A DNA stretch of 64,000 nt from Euglena gracilis (taxonomy: Eukaryota > Euglenida > Euglenophyceae > Euglenales): the NCBI GenBank assembly GCA_039621445.1, contig CP154957.1, positions 1,296,504 to 1,360,503 on the forward strand. The letters are read 5' to 3'. The notes beneath the pieces are model-generated. The model did no database searches. It was not told the DNA's origin and saw nothing but the letters and a program-made list of their open reading frames with translations. Positions 45,146 through 54,909 of this stretch are shown here, piece by piece (positions within the stretch are counted from its first letter, which is position 1; each line of letters opens with the position of its first letter). The position numbers and the translations under genes were made by a program.

Positions 45146-46098
45146 CCCCCCAACGCTCGAACCCGACCAACGAACCTCAAGGCAGTCCCTGGCTGGAGAC
45201 CTGAGTGTGGATTTCAGCGGAATTTTAGAAAATTTTGGAAATCGGAATCAGAGAAATTTTTGAAAATTTTGGAGAGCGTTGGACGGCCGATTTTGCCCCC
45301 CCCCAGGGGGTCCCATTTTGGGCTGGGGGGGGGACCCCCCAATGTCTTCCATAATGTCCAAGCAATTGTCACCCCCCTGAGCCTCCGAAAGTGAAATTGA
45401 AGGTAGTTCCCAAATAGGTACACGCCCCTGGCGGTCTGAAATTGCGGCCCGAAAAATGCGGTCCACACCCCATCATTTAACCGTACACTGTGTGTTTTTT
45501 TTTTTTTTGTCGCAAAATGGGTGGTGTACCAGCACGGGCTTTTTTTGTGCGTTGTGGTGCTTTGCAAAGCATCGATGTCCTCCCACCCCTCACCACGTGT
45601 GTCTCCCCGACCCCGGACCCCCCCAGAACCCATCCCCCCTACAAAATCACACCGCGCATGTGCTGCACCCACATAATGATGGTATGCTGCGCCCCCAAGC
45701 ATTTTTCCGACCCCCCCTGGGTTGTCCCTGCACCCATGAACTGACGCCGTTCAAAAAACGCGTGACCCTGGGTCCCACAAACTGATCCTAGTTTGTCACC
45801 TGTTTGTCAACCCCGCAAACCAAATGCACATGTTTTAAAAATTACCCACACCCACAGTCGGCAAGCACATAAAACTGAAATCAAAAATCAAAAAATTGAT
45901 TTTTTGCAGAACAATTAAATTTGTTCAAAGCGAAATAAACTTGTATGATGCACCCATTTGTTTAGGATCCCCCCAAACAAAGAACCCCCCATCAAAAGTG
46001 AATAAACAACTAATAAGTAGAAAAGAAAAAAATTTTTTTTCCATATTGGCCACATGGATTGTATTGGGTTTTTTAAATTTAACGCCCCAAAAATCCCA

Positions 46099-46370
46099 TA
46101 ACCACCCCCCCCCCCCCGCTGAGAGTATGCCCGGGAACCTGTCAGGGTCCCGCCCGGGAAACTGTCAGAGTCCCCGGTACCCGCCAACCTGTCAGGGTCA
46201 TTTTTCATTGATTTTCCTTTGAAATGCCCCCGGGAAACTGTCAGGGTCCCGCCCGGGAAACTGTCAGGGTCCCTGGTACCGGCCAACCTGTCATGATAGG
46301 AAGTTGTCAGGGTCCCCGGTACTGGCCAACCTGTCAGGTGACAGTTTCCCGGGGGGGGGGGGGGGATGAG
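46099..46370 (+). repeat. CTGTCA-family foldback, copy 5
   Basis: Left end diverged (ATAACCACCCCC..GCTGAGAG). The interior and right end (CCAACCTGTCAGGTGACAGT, TTCCCGGG..GGGG) match copy 4. Confidence 0.75.
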
Positions 46371-46626
46371 GAGGGGGTATGGGGTTTAGGTCGGGACGGT
46401 GTCCCCCCACCCCCCCCCCAGGACTGGAGGGGGTCCGGATTTATATTTGGGTGGCATTTCAAGACCCTTAAGGAGGCCTTTGGGGGGATCAAATTTGCTG
46501 GTGGCGTCCACAAACTTTGGAGGCCTTTAAATGTAATATCCCCCCCCAAAATATGACGTGGGTCTTATTTTTGGGTCCGTTGCTGGAAACCTCCAGGGGG
46601 GGGGGGTGTTATTTTTGGGGTGGTCT

Positions 46627-47029
46627 TACCTCCCCCCCCCCTTTTCTAAGCACCACCCTTGTCTAAGCACCACCCCCCTGGTTCTTACCCATCTTTTTAA
46701 AGGTCATCGTCACGGGGAGGTTTATTTTGTGTGCATTTTTAAGGGAAATTTCTCAAAAATTTCGAAATTTCTGCAACTTCTGAGACCTGATTTGGTGAGG
46801 TATTGTTGATTCTGCATCCAAATGTGTGTGAGTTCAACAGTGGACCTCCAAAATAAGGTGAATTTTTCCTTTTTGGCGCGAAGCGCCAGATTTGTTGCAG
46901 TCAAATTTTTCCCCCTTGTCTAAGCACCACCCCCCTGGTTCTTACCCATATTTTGGCAAAATAAGCACCACCCCCCCCCCCCGGTTCTTACCCATCTTTT
47001 CCGGTGCTTAGACAAGGGGGGGAGAGGTA
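46627..47029. repeat. Foldback element, TACCTCCCC..CTAAGCACCACC
   Basis: TACCTCCCC..TTTTCTAAGCACC at the left faces GGTGCTTAGACAAGGGG..GAGAGGTA at the right. TTGTCTAAGCACCACCCCCC with TGGTTCTTACCCAT recurs twice inside. Confidence 0.7.
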
Positions 47030-48242
47030 TTCTTGCCATTTTTTTTCTTGACCGACCCGCGCCCGAAAAAATAATTGCCAAAAGCATTAAAATTTTTCCT
47101 TTGGTGCTTCGCGCCATGTGTGAATTGGTGTAAGTTGACATTTAACATGGTTTTGCACTTCAAAAATCTGAAATTTTTTTGAAATTTCATCTTTTTAGTG
47201 TGTGAAATTGGTTTTGGGGGGTTTTTAGTCAAATACCAATTACATCCCAAATTTGGGTGTGTACCTCCTTTACCCTCCCCAAAAAATGTGCTATTATTGT
47301 CCAAAATAGAGGAATTCTGCTGCAAAATTGTGATATCCTCCCAAAATGATTCTGCTTTTTTTAAATGACACTATTATTTTTTTGTCAGAGGGACAAAAAA
47401 GCTTTTTTTTGGCATGAGGATATAAAATTTTTGGGGATAATACAGATATTATCGTTATATGAACCCTCTCCCCAAATATGAAGCCGTTTTGCCACCCAAA
47501 TGTAAAGCCGCCCCCCCCCCCCCAAATGTAAAGGATGTTTTTTTCCTGGATTAAAATGTATGTTGTGCCATGGATTGGGGAGTCACAATGGTGATGGGCA
47601 GAAAGTGAAGGATTCCCATAAGGCCCTTACCTCTCAGGAGGGCGGACCCAACAAGGGAGGAGCCACAAGACACACCCATCGGGGGGGGGGATCCCCAGAA
47701 ACCCATTTTTCCTCCTTTTGGTTATTTCTTAGAATTTAGTATCTACAATGGGGTTTTGGGCTTCAGGTGTACCTTAAAAACCCCATCAACCTCCATTTCT
47801 CCATCACTTTTTTTAAATTTTTTGTCTTTGACTCGATCCATACCTAAACGCAACCCGCCCTCCCATCGCCACTCCCTCAGGCAGGCTTCGATATAAGGGC
47901 AAGTGGGGGGGGGGTCCGGACCCCCCCCCTCCGGCCCAGTAGGGAGGGGTGGGGGAGGGGACCCCCCCTTCAAACAGTGGCGCAGTCTGGGTGACCAATT
48001 TGTAGCCTGGTGCCAAGCGCCGGGGGCCGAAGCGCCGGGCTGAAAAAAATTCGACCATCCAAAATGGCCACTTTTTGGCAAAAAAATGTCAAAATTTTGA
48101 CCTTTGGGGGACCCAAGTACCCTGCGAGGTCGGTCTGGACCCCCTTGGCAGGCGGGGGGGATTTACATTTGGAGGGGGTCATTAATATAGCATTCGTCAT
48201 ATCAGAGCTATATACTGACCATTTCCCGGGTGGCAGCTTTTG

Positions 48243-48450
48243 GGGAAGATTCGTGCGTTTGGTGGGGTCCGGCGGGAGGAAGGTTCGCCTGCCCGGGGCC
48301 CTGGGGGACGTCGCGCTGGCCGTCGGGGCGCCGGGGCGGGTGCAGTACTGCGGCACAACGCCGTTCCAGCTGCAGTTCGGCCCCGCGCCGGACACCCGAG
48401 CCCCGGCCGACGGCGGCCTCGGTGTGCCGGGCCAGGAGCCCGGCGGGCGG
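48243..48450 (+). CDS. Exon O (candidate): GC-rich C-terminal segment
   Basis: In one frame, third positions are almost all G or C, giving RFVRLVGSGGRKVRLPGALG, DVALAVGAPGRVQYCGTTPF, QLQFGPAPDTRAPADGGLGV and PGQEPGGR. Bounded upstream by a GGTGGCAG 3' intron end that pairs with the end of exon N. The downstream GCCCTGTGGCGC could be a 5' intron end. No domain was recognised. One-base disagreement at the upstream splice keeps membership in the gene tentative. Confidence 0.45.
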
Positions 48451-48611
48451 GCCCTGTGGCGCGGGGGGGGGGGGGGGGGTCGGTGTCCAGTGGTTGGTCC
48501 GACCACACAGGAAGACCCAAGGGCTGAGGCCGTGGCTGGGAAGAAAACGTCGACTGGACGGGTTTCATTTGCGAGACAAAAAGTTGAACGCAATACAAGT
48601 GCGATTGCTGC

Positions 48612-48612
48612 C

Positions 48613-48647
<35 letters not shown>

Positions 48648-48648
48648 A
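48612..48648. repeat. CA dinucleotide microsatellite
   Basis: (CA)n of about 16 units, followed by CGTACGCGCGCACGC. Confidence 0.95.
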
Positions 48649-49194
48649 CGCGCGCACGCATGCACAAACATTCAGCGCTAATGCGGGGACAAACAACCCA
48701 GGTAGGGGATGGTCAACCCCCACCACCAGACCTTCCAAGGCACAGCATTGCTGTGCCATGCATCATTCCATGTCAACAGCGTATTATTGGGGTATCATTC
48801 AAAGTTATATTTTTATTATATGTATGTATGTATGTATGTATGTATGCATGTATGCATGCCAGTTACCAAAGTATTGCGAACTGCTCGGGCTTCGACGTAA
48901 GGGGGCTGGGGTTTAGGTGGGGGGGTGTCCCCTCCCCTCGTGGACCGGGGGGGGGGTCCAGAATACCCCCCCCCACCAAGACAACCCCAGGGGGGTGCCC
49001 AGGACCCCCCAAAACGACCAAATTTTTCGTTCTGGCGCTTCGCACCAAAATTTGTTTCAATTTTGACAATTTTTTGCCCAAAAGTGCCCAAAATGATTTT
49101 TTTGGCCGTTTTGGGGGTCAATATTTTCCGGCCCGGCGCTCGGTGCTCGGTGCCTGCTGAAAATCAGTCACCCAGACCGCGCCACTGTTTAGGT

Positions 49195-49318
49195 TGGTAT
49201 GTATGTATGTATGTATGTATGTATGTATGTATGTATGTATGTATGTATGTATGTATGTATGTATGTATGTATGTATGTATGTATGTATGTATGTATGTAT
49301 GTATGTATGTATGTATCA
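49195..49318. repeat. TGTA microsatellite (left of 49.3-50.1 kb segment)
   Basis: About 30 perfect ATGT units. Confidence 0.95.
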
Positions 49319-49647
49319 CAACGATCACATTTTTCCCAGGTCCCTCTTGTTGTCTCTATGTTCTGAACTTCTGGCGGAAGGATTTTGGTCAAATATCAAC
49401 TCTATCTTCGTGCTGTGTCTTCCAAGCTTGGGAAAAGGGCCGCACAAGAGCAAAACAAGGATAAGCCTTCAATTGGTAAGTAGAGGAGACTTCGACGAGC
49501 CTACAAAGACCTCAGAAGCCCATTCTCCTTGGAAGTTGGCAGAAGTGAGATCACAGATCCCAGATCTGAAGGTATCAGTGGATAGAGGATCAGATCCTGC
49601 AGCTGTGACCGCCGCGGCAAGCGCCTGCATCGCTGCGCACAGAAGTG

Positions 49648-49746
49648 AACCTCGGGAACACGGCCGTGGAGTCAGGAATTGCCTGTGTCAGCGATCTCCG
49701 TGTAGGCCCTCTGGTGCACTATCTCTACCTCTTCTACAGCTGCGAA
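49648..49746 (+). CDS. Exon P (candidate)
   Basis: 33 codons, NLGNTAVESGIACVSDLRVG and PLVHYLYLFYSCE, open in phase 0 after GCGCACAGAAGTG (a CAG-type 3' intron end). They could join exon O through CTGTGGCGC / GCGCACAG, a partial stem. The amino acid sequence looks natural and hydrophobic at the end. The 49.3-50.14 kb segment between two TGTA microsatellites has other open frames too (for example DDRQFDYLVLFKCCETYLAG at about 49877), so it may be a separate inserted gene fragment. Confidence 0.3.
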
Positions 49747-50141
49747 CGTCTGGCGCCGCCTGGTACAGTGTTCTAATTCCAAGAGGCTATCTGGCAAGCA
49801 TCTGGCCGGCGTGCAGAACGCCGGCGTTCAAGTTCGACGTCTCGGAAGTGGTTCTGTGGCTATCTGGTCCTGGGATGATCGCCAGTTCGACTATCTGGTT
49901 CTGTTCAAGTGCTGTGAGACCTATCTGGCTGGTGGATACTGCAGGAGGGCTCGCCAAAGCTTAATCTTCAAGTACAACCACTTGGAGTGTCGAGGCCTTG
50001 TTCAAGGAGTTCAAGGAGCCTCAAGACCCTCACAGCCGACCCCCTGCAGTCTCTCAAGCCCAGAAAGCCATTTGGGAGGCCTTTTACAGCCAGGAACCTC
50101 AAGAACTCCACCAAGGAGGTGTTGACCACACAAACGCCGTA

Positions 50142-50225
50142 TGTATGTATGTATGTATGTATGTATGTATGTATGTATGTATGTATGTATGTATGTATGT
50201 ATGTATGTATGTATGTATGTATGTA
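50142..50225. repeat. TGTA microsatellite
   Basis: About 20 ATGT units, directly abutting the foldback element at 50224. Confidence 0.95.
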
Positions 50226-50764
50226 CCTCCCCCCCCTTGTCCAACGACCACCCCCCCCCCCCCGATCAGTGGCGATCTTTTTCCAGGTGATCTTTTTTCC
50301 AGACGTCGCGTTCTTACCTCCAGCCTTTTCTTACAACTTTCATGGCAGATTTTGTACCTGGTCAACAAGTTTTTTTTTTGCCTGGTTTCCTGCAAATTGG
50401 CAATTTTTGGCCTTTTTTGGCCATGTTTTGGCCATTTTGGGCCACTTTTGGCCACTTTTGGCCACACTGGGCTGCATTTGGCAAATTAGGCCACTTTTGG
50501 ATGCTATGAATGCATTTTTGCTTCATTTATGCCAATTTTTGGCTGCTTCTGGCTATTTTTTCACATTTGTGGCCATTTTAAGCCACTTCTGACTGCTTTT
50601 ATCCACTTTTTGCCCCATTTTGACCACTTTTGGCCATTTTGTGACCATTTTGTGACCATTTTGTGCACGCGGGAGAAAAATTTTTGACCCCGGTCTTGTC
50701 TAACGACCACCCCCCGGTCAGTAGCGATATTTAGTGGTCGTTGGACAAGGGGGGGGGGGAGGTA
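50224..50764. repeat. Foldback element, TACCTCCCC..TTGTCCAACGACC
   Basis: The left end TACCTCCCCCCCCTTGTCCA and the right end TGGACAAGGGG..GGAGGTA are inverted. The interior is a TTTTGGCC array with GATCAGTGGCGAT / GGTCAGTAGCGAT words. Both outer flanks are TGTA microsatellite. Confidence 0.8.
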
Positions 50765-50968
50765 TGTAGGTATGTATGTATGTAGGTATGTATGTATGTA
50801 TGTATGTATGTATGTATGTATGTATGTATGTATGTATGTATGTATGTATGTATGTATGTATGTATGTATGTATGTATGTATGTGTGTGTATGTATGTAGT
50901 ATACATATATGTATGTATGGATGGATGTATGTATGTATGTATGTATGTATGTATGTATGTATGTATGT
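50762..50968. repeat. TGTA microsatellite
   Basis: ATGT units with a GTGT and GGAT interruption near 50882-50930. Confidence 0.95.
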
Positions 50969-51228
50969 ACCCCCCCCCTAGTCGTACGACCACCCCTCAT
51001 TTACGACCACCCCCCGGTCACAGGTTGCAGGTCATGGGGTGTTATGACCACCCCCCCCGGTCACAGGTTGCAGGTTACGAAAATTTTAACACTACTTCAC
51101 CTATGACCGCCCCCGCATTTACGACCACCCCCCGGTCACAGGTTGCAGGTTATGGGGGTGTTACGACCACCTCCCCCCCGGTCACAGGTTGCAGGAACCC
51201 GGTCGTACGACTAGGGGGGGGGGGGGTA
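50968..51228. repeat. Foldback element, TACCCC..CTAGTCGTACGAC
   Basis: The left end TACCCCCCCCCTAGTCGTAC and the right end GTACGACTAGGGG..GTA are inverted. CGGTCACAGGTTGCAGGT occurs four times inside. A related block without the TAGTCG end lies at 26560-26750. Confidence 0.8.
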
Positions 51229-51313
51229 AATATTAAGTGCTGTTCCTCTAACCCGGCATGTTCTTTGGAGGGATGGTTTTGGCATTCTCGCTCCTTGTTG
51301 TGGGGTTTAACAC

Positions 51314-51580
51314 ATGTGCCAACAGACATCCAAGCATCAAGTGCCACAAAGGCTGCACACGTGCATGACCGTCCGCCTGTCACAATTTGCAGTGCCAAAC
51401 ATTGTGTCTCAGCAGCGTTTGCGCGCAACAGCCGCTGAGAAACACCACCCCGGTTTTAGACGGCTCGTCTGTCGACGATGGTTCAAGAGGGGTCTCATCC
51501 TGAGGCATGCCCCGTGCCGGGCCTCTGTTGCCAACCACAGCTTTGCCCGTAGTGTGCGGCAGACCTCAAACCAGGGCTGA
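51314..51580 (+). other. Unassigned small ORF (88 codons)
   Basis: Basic, natural-looking sequence (RLVCRRWFKRGLILRHAPCR) between two C/G repeat blocks. It could be part of a mobile-element protein or an exon. No domain recognised, and the minus strand is also open over most of it. Confidence 0.25.
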
Positions 51581-51599
51581 ACAGGAATCCCCAAACCAA

Positions 51600-52660
51600 G
51601 GGTTTTTTTAGTCGTGGACCCCGGGGGGGGGGGGTAGGGGGGTGGGTTCGGCCGAGCCCCCCCCGGGGGGTCCCCCCGGAGGGGGTGGGATATTCGGCGC
51701 CGAGAAAGTGCTATTTTTAGCACCCCCCCGGGGAACCCCCCCCCCCGGCCTTAGAAAAAACCCCTGCCCCAAACCTTGGGAGTGGTGGGTGAGGGGCACC
51801 AATTTCGAGGTCAAAATCGAGGCAGGATTTTTTTTTAAAGTGGACCTCCGGGGGGTGAGGCATGGCGTATGGGTTCGCTGAACTCCCTCCTCCTCAGCAG
51901 GGGGTCGAGCTGACTGGGTACCTGCCAGTGGCAGTGTTTTGCTTAGTTTGGCCCGTTTTCAGCACGAAGCGCCAAGGAAACCTTGACCCCAAAATATGGC
52001 CCTCAAGGACCCTTCCCGGACCCCTCCCCAGGGTGAACACATTTAACAGAGAACACATGACGTTGCCTCAACCGACAAGAAGCCGCAGTCCACCTGAGGT
52101 CCCCCCTGGTGGATGGGGCACCCCCTCTCTCCTTCAGTCTTCAAACCCGACACAGAGGCAGAAATGCCTTTTGCGTGGTGGTGGTGGTGGTGGTGGTGGT
52201 GGGTGGGGTGGTGGTCTTCCCATACACAGCCCTGCCTTTGACATTATCCTGAGCAACGTCAGCGAGGATGGTGAAGTGGCGGAAGAGAATACTTAATATC
52301 CCAGCCATGCATTCACTGGACTGCGTGACCCCTCCCCCTGGGGGAGGTTTCGAGAGTGGTGGGTTGGTGGGTGGGTGAGTGAGTGGGCAGGTGGGTGGGT
52401 TGGGCCGGGCTCCGGAAGGGGGGGGGGGTGAAGGCACCTGGGTTAGTCCAGACCAGATTTTTTAATAATAATAATTTTATTTCGAATTTAATTTAATTTA
52501 ATAATAATTTAATTTAATTTAATTTAATTTGATTTAATTTAATAATAATGAATTTTTTAAGGGGTTTCAGCCAGACAGGGTGGTGTCGGGGGGGGGGGGG
52601 CGTGCCTGGGTGGGTTCCAAAAGAGGGGGCAGCCCGGGAAAAGAACCCACTCCCCCTGAC
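51600..52660. other. Repeat-rich non-coding stretch
   Basis: C/G-run blocks, a GGT trinucleotide run at 52177-52203, GGGTGGGTGAGTGAG text, and an AATTTAATTT AT-rich run at 52460-52560. No gene seen. Confidence 0.6.
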
Positions 52661-52797
52661 AGTCGCTCGCGGCTGAGAAAACTAATTTCATAATCTGCTG
52701 GTTCCTGTCCCCGGGGGGGGGGGGTTCGAACCCCTTTTCCCCAGGGGTAAACTTCGCTCTTACCCATAAAGGGATAAGAGCTCAGCAACCCCCCCCC
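52660..52797 (-). repeat. Dispersed repeat with TTCGA box, copy 2
   Basis: On the minus strand: GGGTTGCTGAGCTCTTATCC, CTTTATGGGTAAGAGCGAAG, ACCCCTGGGGAAAAGG, GGTTCGAACCCC, then ATTATG... and GCGAGCGACTG. Same order as 12919-13085. Confidence 0.6.
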
Positions 52798-53254
52798 TAG
52801 TTGGTTAATTGGCCATGGGGACAAGACTGGCTAATTTCGGCAAGGCGGCGAAAATGGCCTAGAATTCCTCCAAAAACGTTCGTTTTTAACAATTTACAAT
52901 TTGCCAGATAAGGAAAAGTCATGACCAATCCAAGTATGCACAAAAAATTCGGGGGGCAGGGGTCCTCGATCCCCCCCCCCAATTGCCCCCCCCCCCAATT
53001 GATTACGTTAGGGGTCCAAAGGATCGAAGGAGCCCGGGCATTAGCCAAAGAGGGGGGTCACCAAGTGGATGTATGATCCCAATCATGCCTCCTTTAAGGC
53101 AGAGCCCCAGAGGGGAAGACAGGTCCAATGTCCGTCCAGCCGCACCCAACACAGCAGGACGGGAAAAAAATGAAAATGGCGCTTGGCACACATTCCTTTG
53201 AAAATAGGCCATTTTTGGCTCCCCGGCGCCTTTGGCGCCGGGGTTGTGCTAGGG

Positions 53255-53530
53255 CACTTTTGGCCATGTGCCCTACCCCCCCCCTGGGGGGGGTCAGATC
53301 GGGAGTGCCTTGGAGTGCCTGCCCAGGCAGGCACCCCCTCCCCTGGGGTGGGGTCGGCACCCGACTAAAATACAGCCTGCTCCTGACCCTCATGACGTAC
53401 TATGGTCCTGGGCACAGGCCGAAATCCGACCCCCCCCGGGGGGGGTAGTGCCTGCCTGGGCAGGCACTCACAGGCACTCCGGACCCCCCCTCCGCCCCCC
53501 GGGGTTGGTAAAAAAAAACAGCCTGGTCAG
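53255..53530. repeat. GCCTGGGCAGGCAC-family block
   Basis: Contains GTGCCTGCCCAGGCAGGCAC twice. The CGGCACCCGACTAAAATACAG segment is the inverted counterpart of 6865-6900, so the same family occurs in both orientations. Confidence 0.65.
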
Positions 53531-54639
53531 GAGTGGTCAGTACCTGAACTCCTTGTACTTTCACCAGCTCTTTCAAAGCAGAAGGGAGTAAAATTATGCA
53601 CCAAAGTGGGCTGGCTGGCAGCAACCCCTCGCTCGCCTTGGGCGAGGCCAGGTTGGCTGGGGGCCCGCCCCTCCCCATGCCTTCAAAGAGGTGCACGTCA
53701 CCGACCGTTTCCTGGCCACTGTGTGTCTCTCCAGCCCCCCCCCCCCAAGCTGCAATGAAACCAAATGGCAGGGTGCTCCTTATGGGACGTTTTTTATATA
53801 CCCAGGACCGCCTTTCAGCCTAAGGTCAACAGCGACAGCCAACGAACCAACAGGCAGTCTGGTGCTCGAACGGGCTCGAAAATTTGAAAGACACAGTTTT
53901 TTTCCGTTTTGTGTGGATGGGCGACAGTTCAAGGATGCATATATTACTGTTAATTATTATTAATTTACTTTAAATGCATAAATGATTTTTAATTACGATT
54001 GGATTATTTTTAATGCATAGATTACTGTTAAATATTATTGAATTACTTTTGATCCATAAATTACTGTTGAATATTATTAAATTACTTTTATTGCATAAAT
54101 TACTTCTTCTGTGTTGTCGACCCTCTTTCCCCCCCCCCCAAAAACATGCCGATTTTCGTTGTTGTTTTTTGCCCATTGTTCCCGTGGCATCATTGAATGT
54201 TCATTGGGCCCGGCGGAACGTAAACTTTTTTTTGTTGCGCAAGGACCGCCCTGGCGAACAATGGCCAACTGCCCCCTCGCGGTTGCCGGAAAGCAGCGGG
54301 TTGCCCCAAACCCGCTGCCCCCGCCCCTCGTGTCCGCGGGTGCCTTGGCACAACTGGGCCATGTGGCTTCTCCGAAAAGTTCAGGGCTTGTCATCCGGCT
54401 CGGTGTCTTTGACCTTTCCCCCGCCGATCGACACTTTTGGGGGGCACAAGCGGGCAGGCGCCATGGCCCTCCCCCAGGGTGTCAAGTGCACCCGCACTTC
54501 CAGTGCTGTTCCAGTGCTGTTACGATGAGTCAGTGGAAGAAATTCTGGTTCCCTGAGACGCACCTCAAACTGTCCGCCCCCCCAGTCAGTCAAAAGGGTC
54601 CGCCCCCCCCAGAAAAAATTCATTTCTCACTGAAGTGAA

Positions 54640-54905
54640 AGACGTTTTTGAGCCCAGAGAAAGTCATAAACCCGCCCCCCCCCCCCAAATAACGTGGGGG
54701 GGCCCTTGCTCCTGGCGGTGGCCGAATAACTTGGCGGGGGGGGGGGCAAAAAAAGATGGTTCCAGTAATCTCCCCTGCGGAGAAAACCTGATGCGAAGAA
54801 GCGTAAACCCCCCTCCCCAAATAACTTGGCGGGGTGCCAAGTTATTGGAACCATCTTTTTGGCCTTCCCTCCCCCCCCCGCCAGGTTATTTGGGCCCTTT
54901 TTTTT
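54640..54905. repeat. Foldback region with CCAAATAACTTGGCGGGG words
   Basis: CAAATAACTTGGCGGGG-type words at about 54687, 54724, 54818 and 54884 (mixed orientation) and AAAGATGGTTCCA facing TGGAACCATCTTTT (54750 and 54840) give nested hairpins. Non-coding. Confidence 0.55.
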
Positions 54906-54909
54906 CGGC

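Larger units (their letters stand above)
42636..48242 (+). other. Intron N/O (about 5.6 kb)
   Basis: CTGCGGCCCGGGA at the 5' end and TCCCGGGTGGCAG at the 3' end are complementary at CTGC and CCCGGGA. Frame is kept only if six rather than five bases separate CAG from the exon. It contains G/C-run blocks of CCACCGCGGTGGGG and GGTCCGGTGGCC type (43750-45140), the fifth CTGTCA foldback and a CTAAGCACCACC foldback. Confidence 0.5.
4036..49746 (+). other. Large split gene: PAS-PAS-cyclase homology protein
   Basis: Gene-level entry for the exons listed separately. Seen: exons with strong G/C third-position bias encode, in order, two PAS domains and a class III nucleotide cyclase homology domain, then a GC-rich tail. 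Six introns can be placed with complementary ends (CAG/CTG or CAT/ATG at +4..+6 and -8..-6), and all six preserve frame. Known: multi-domain PAS-cyclase proteins are common in protists and act as sensory cyclases; euglenids use non-GT-AG introns of this type. Inferred: a cytoplasmic or membrane-associated sensory protein; no transmembrane segment or signal peptide is visible. The true start may lie upstream (candidate exon at 3343) and the true stop is not identified. The exons fill only about 3-4 percent of the gene. Most confident parts are 4036-5200, 14756-24984 and 38240-42635. Confidence 0.75.
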
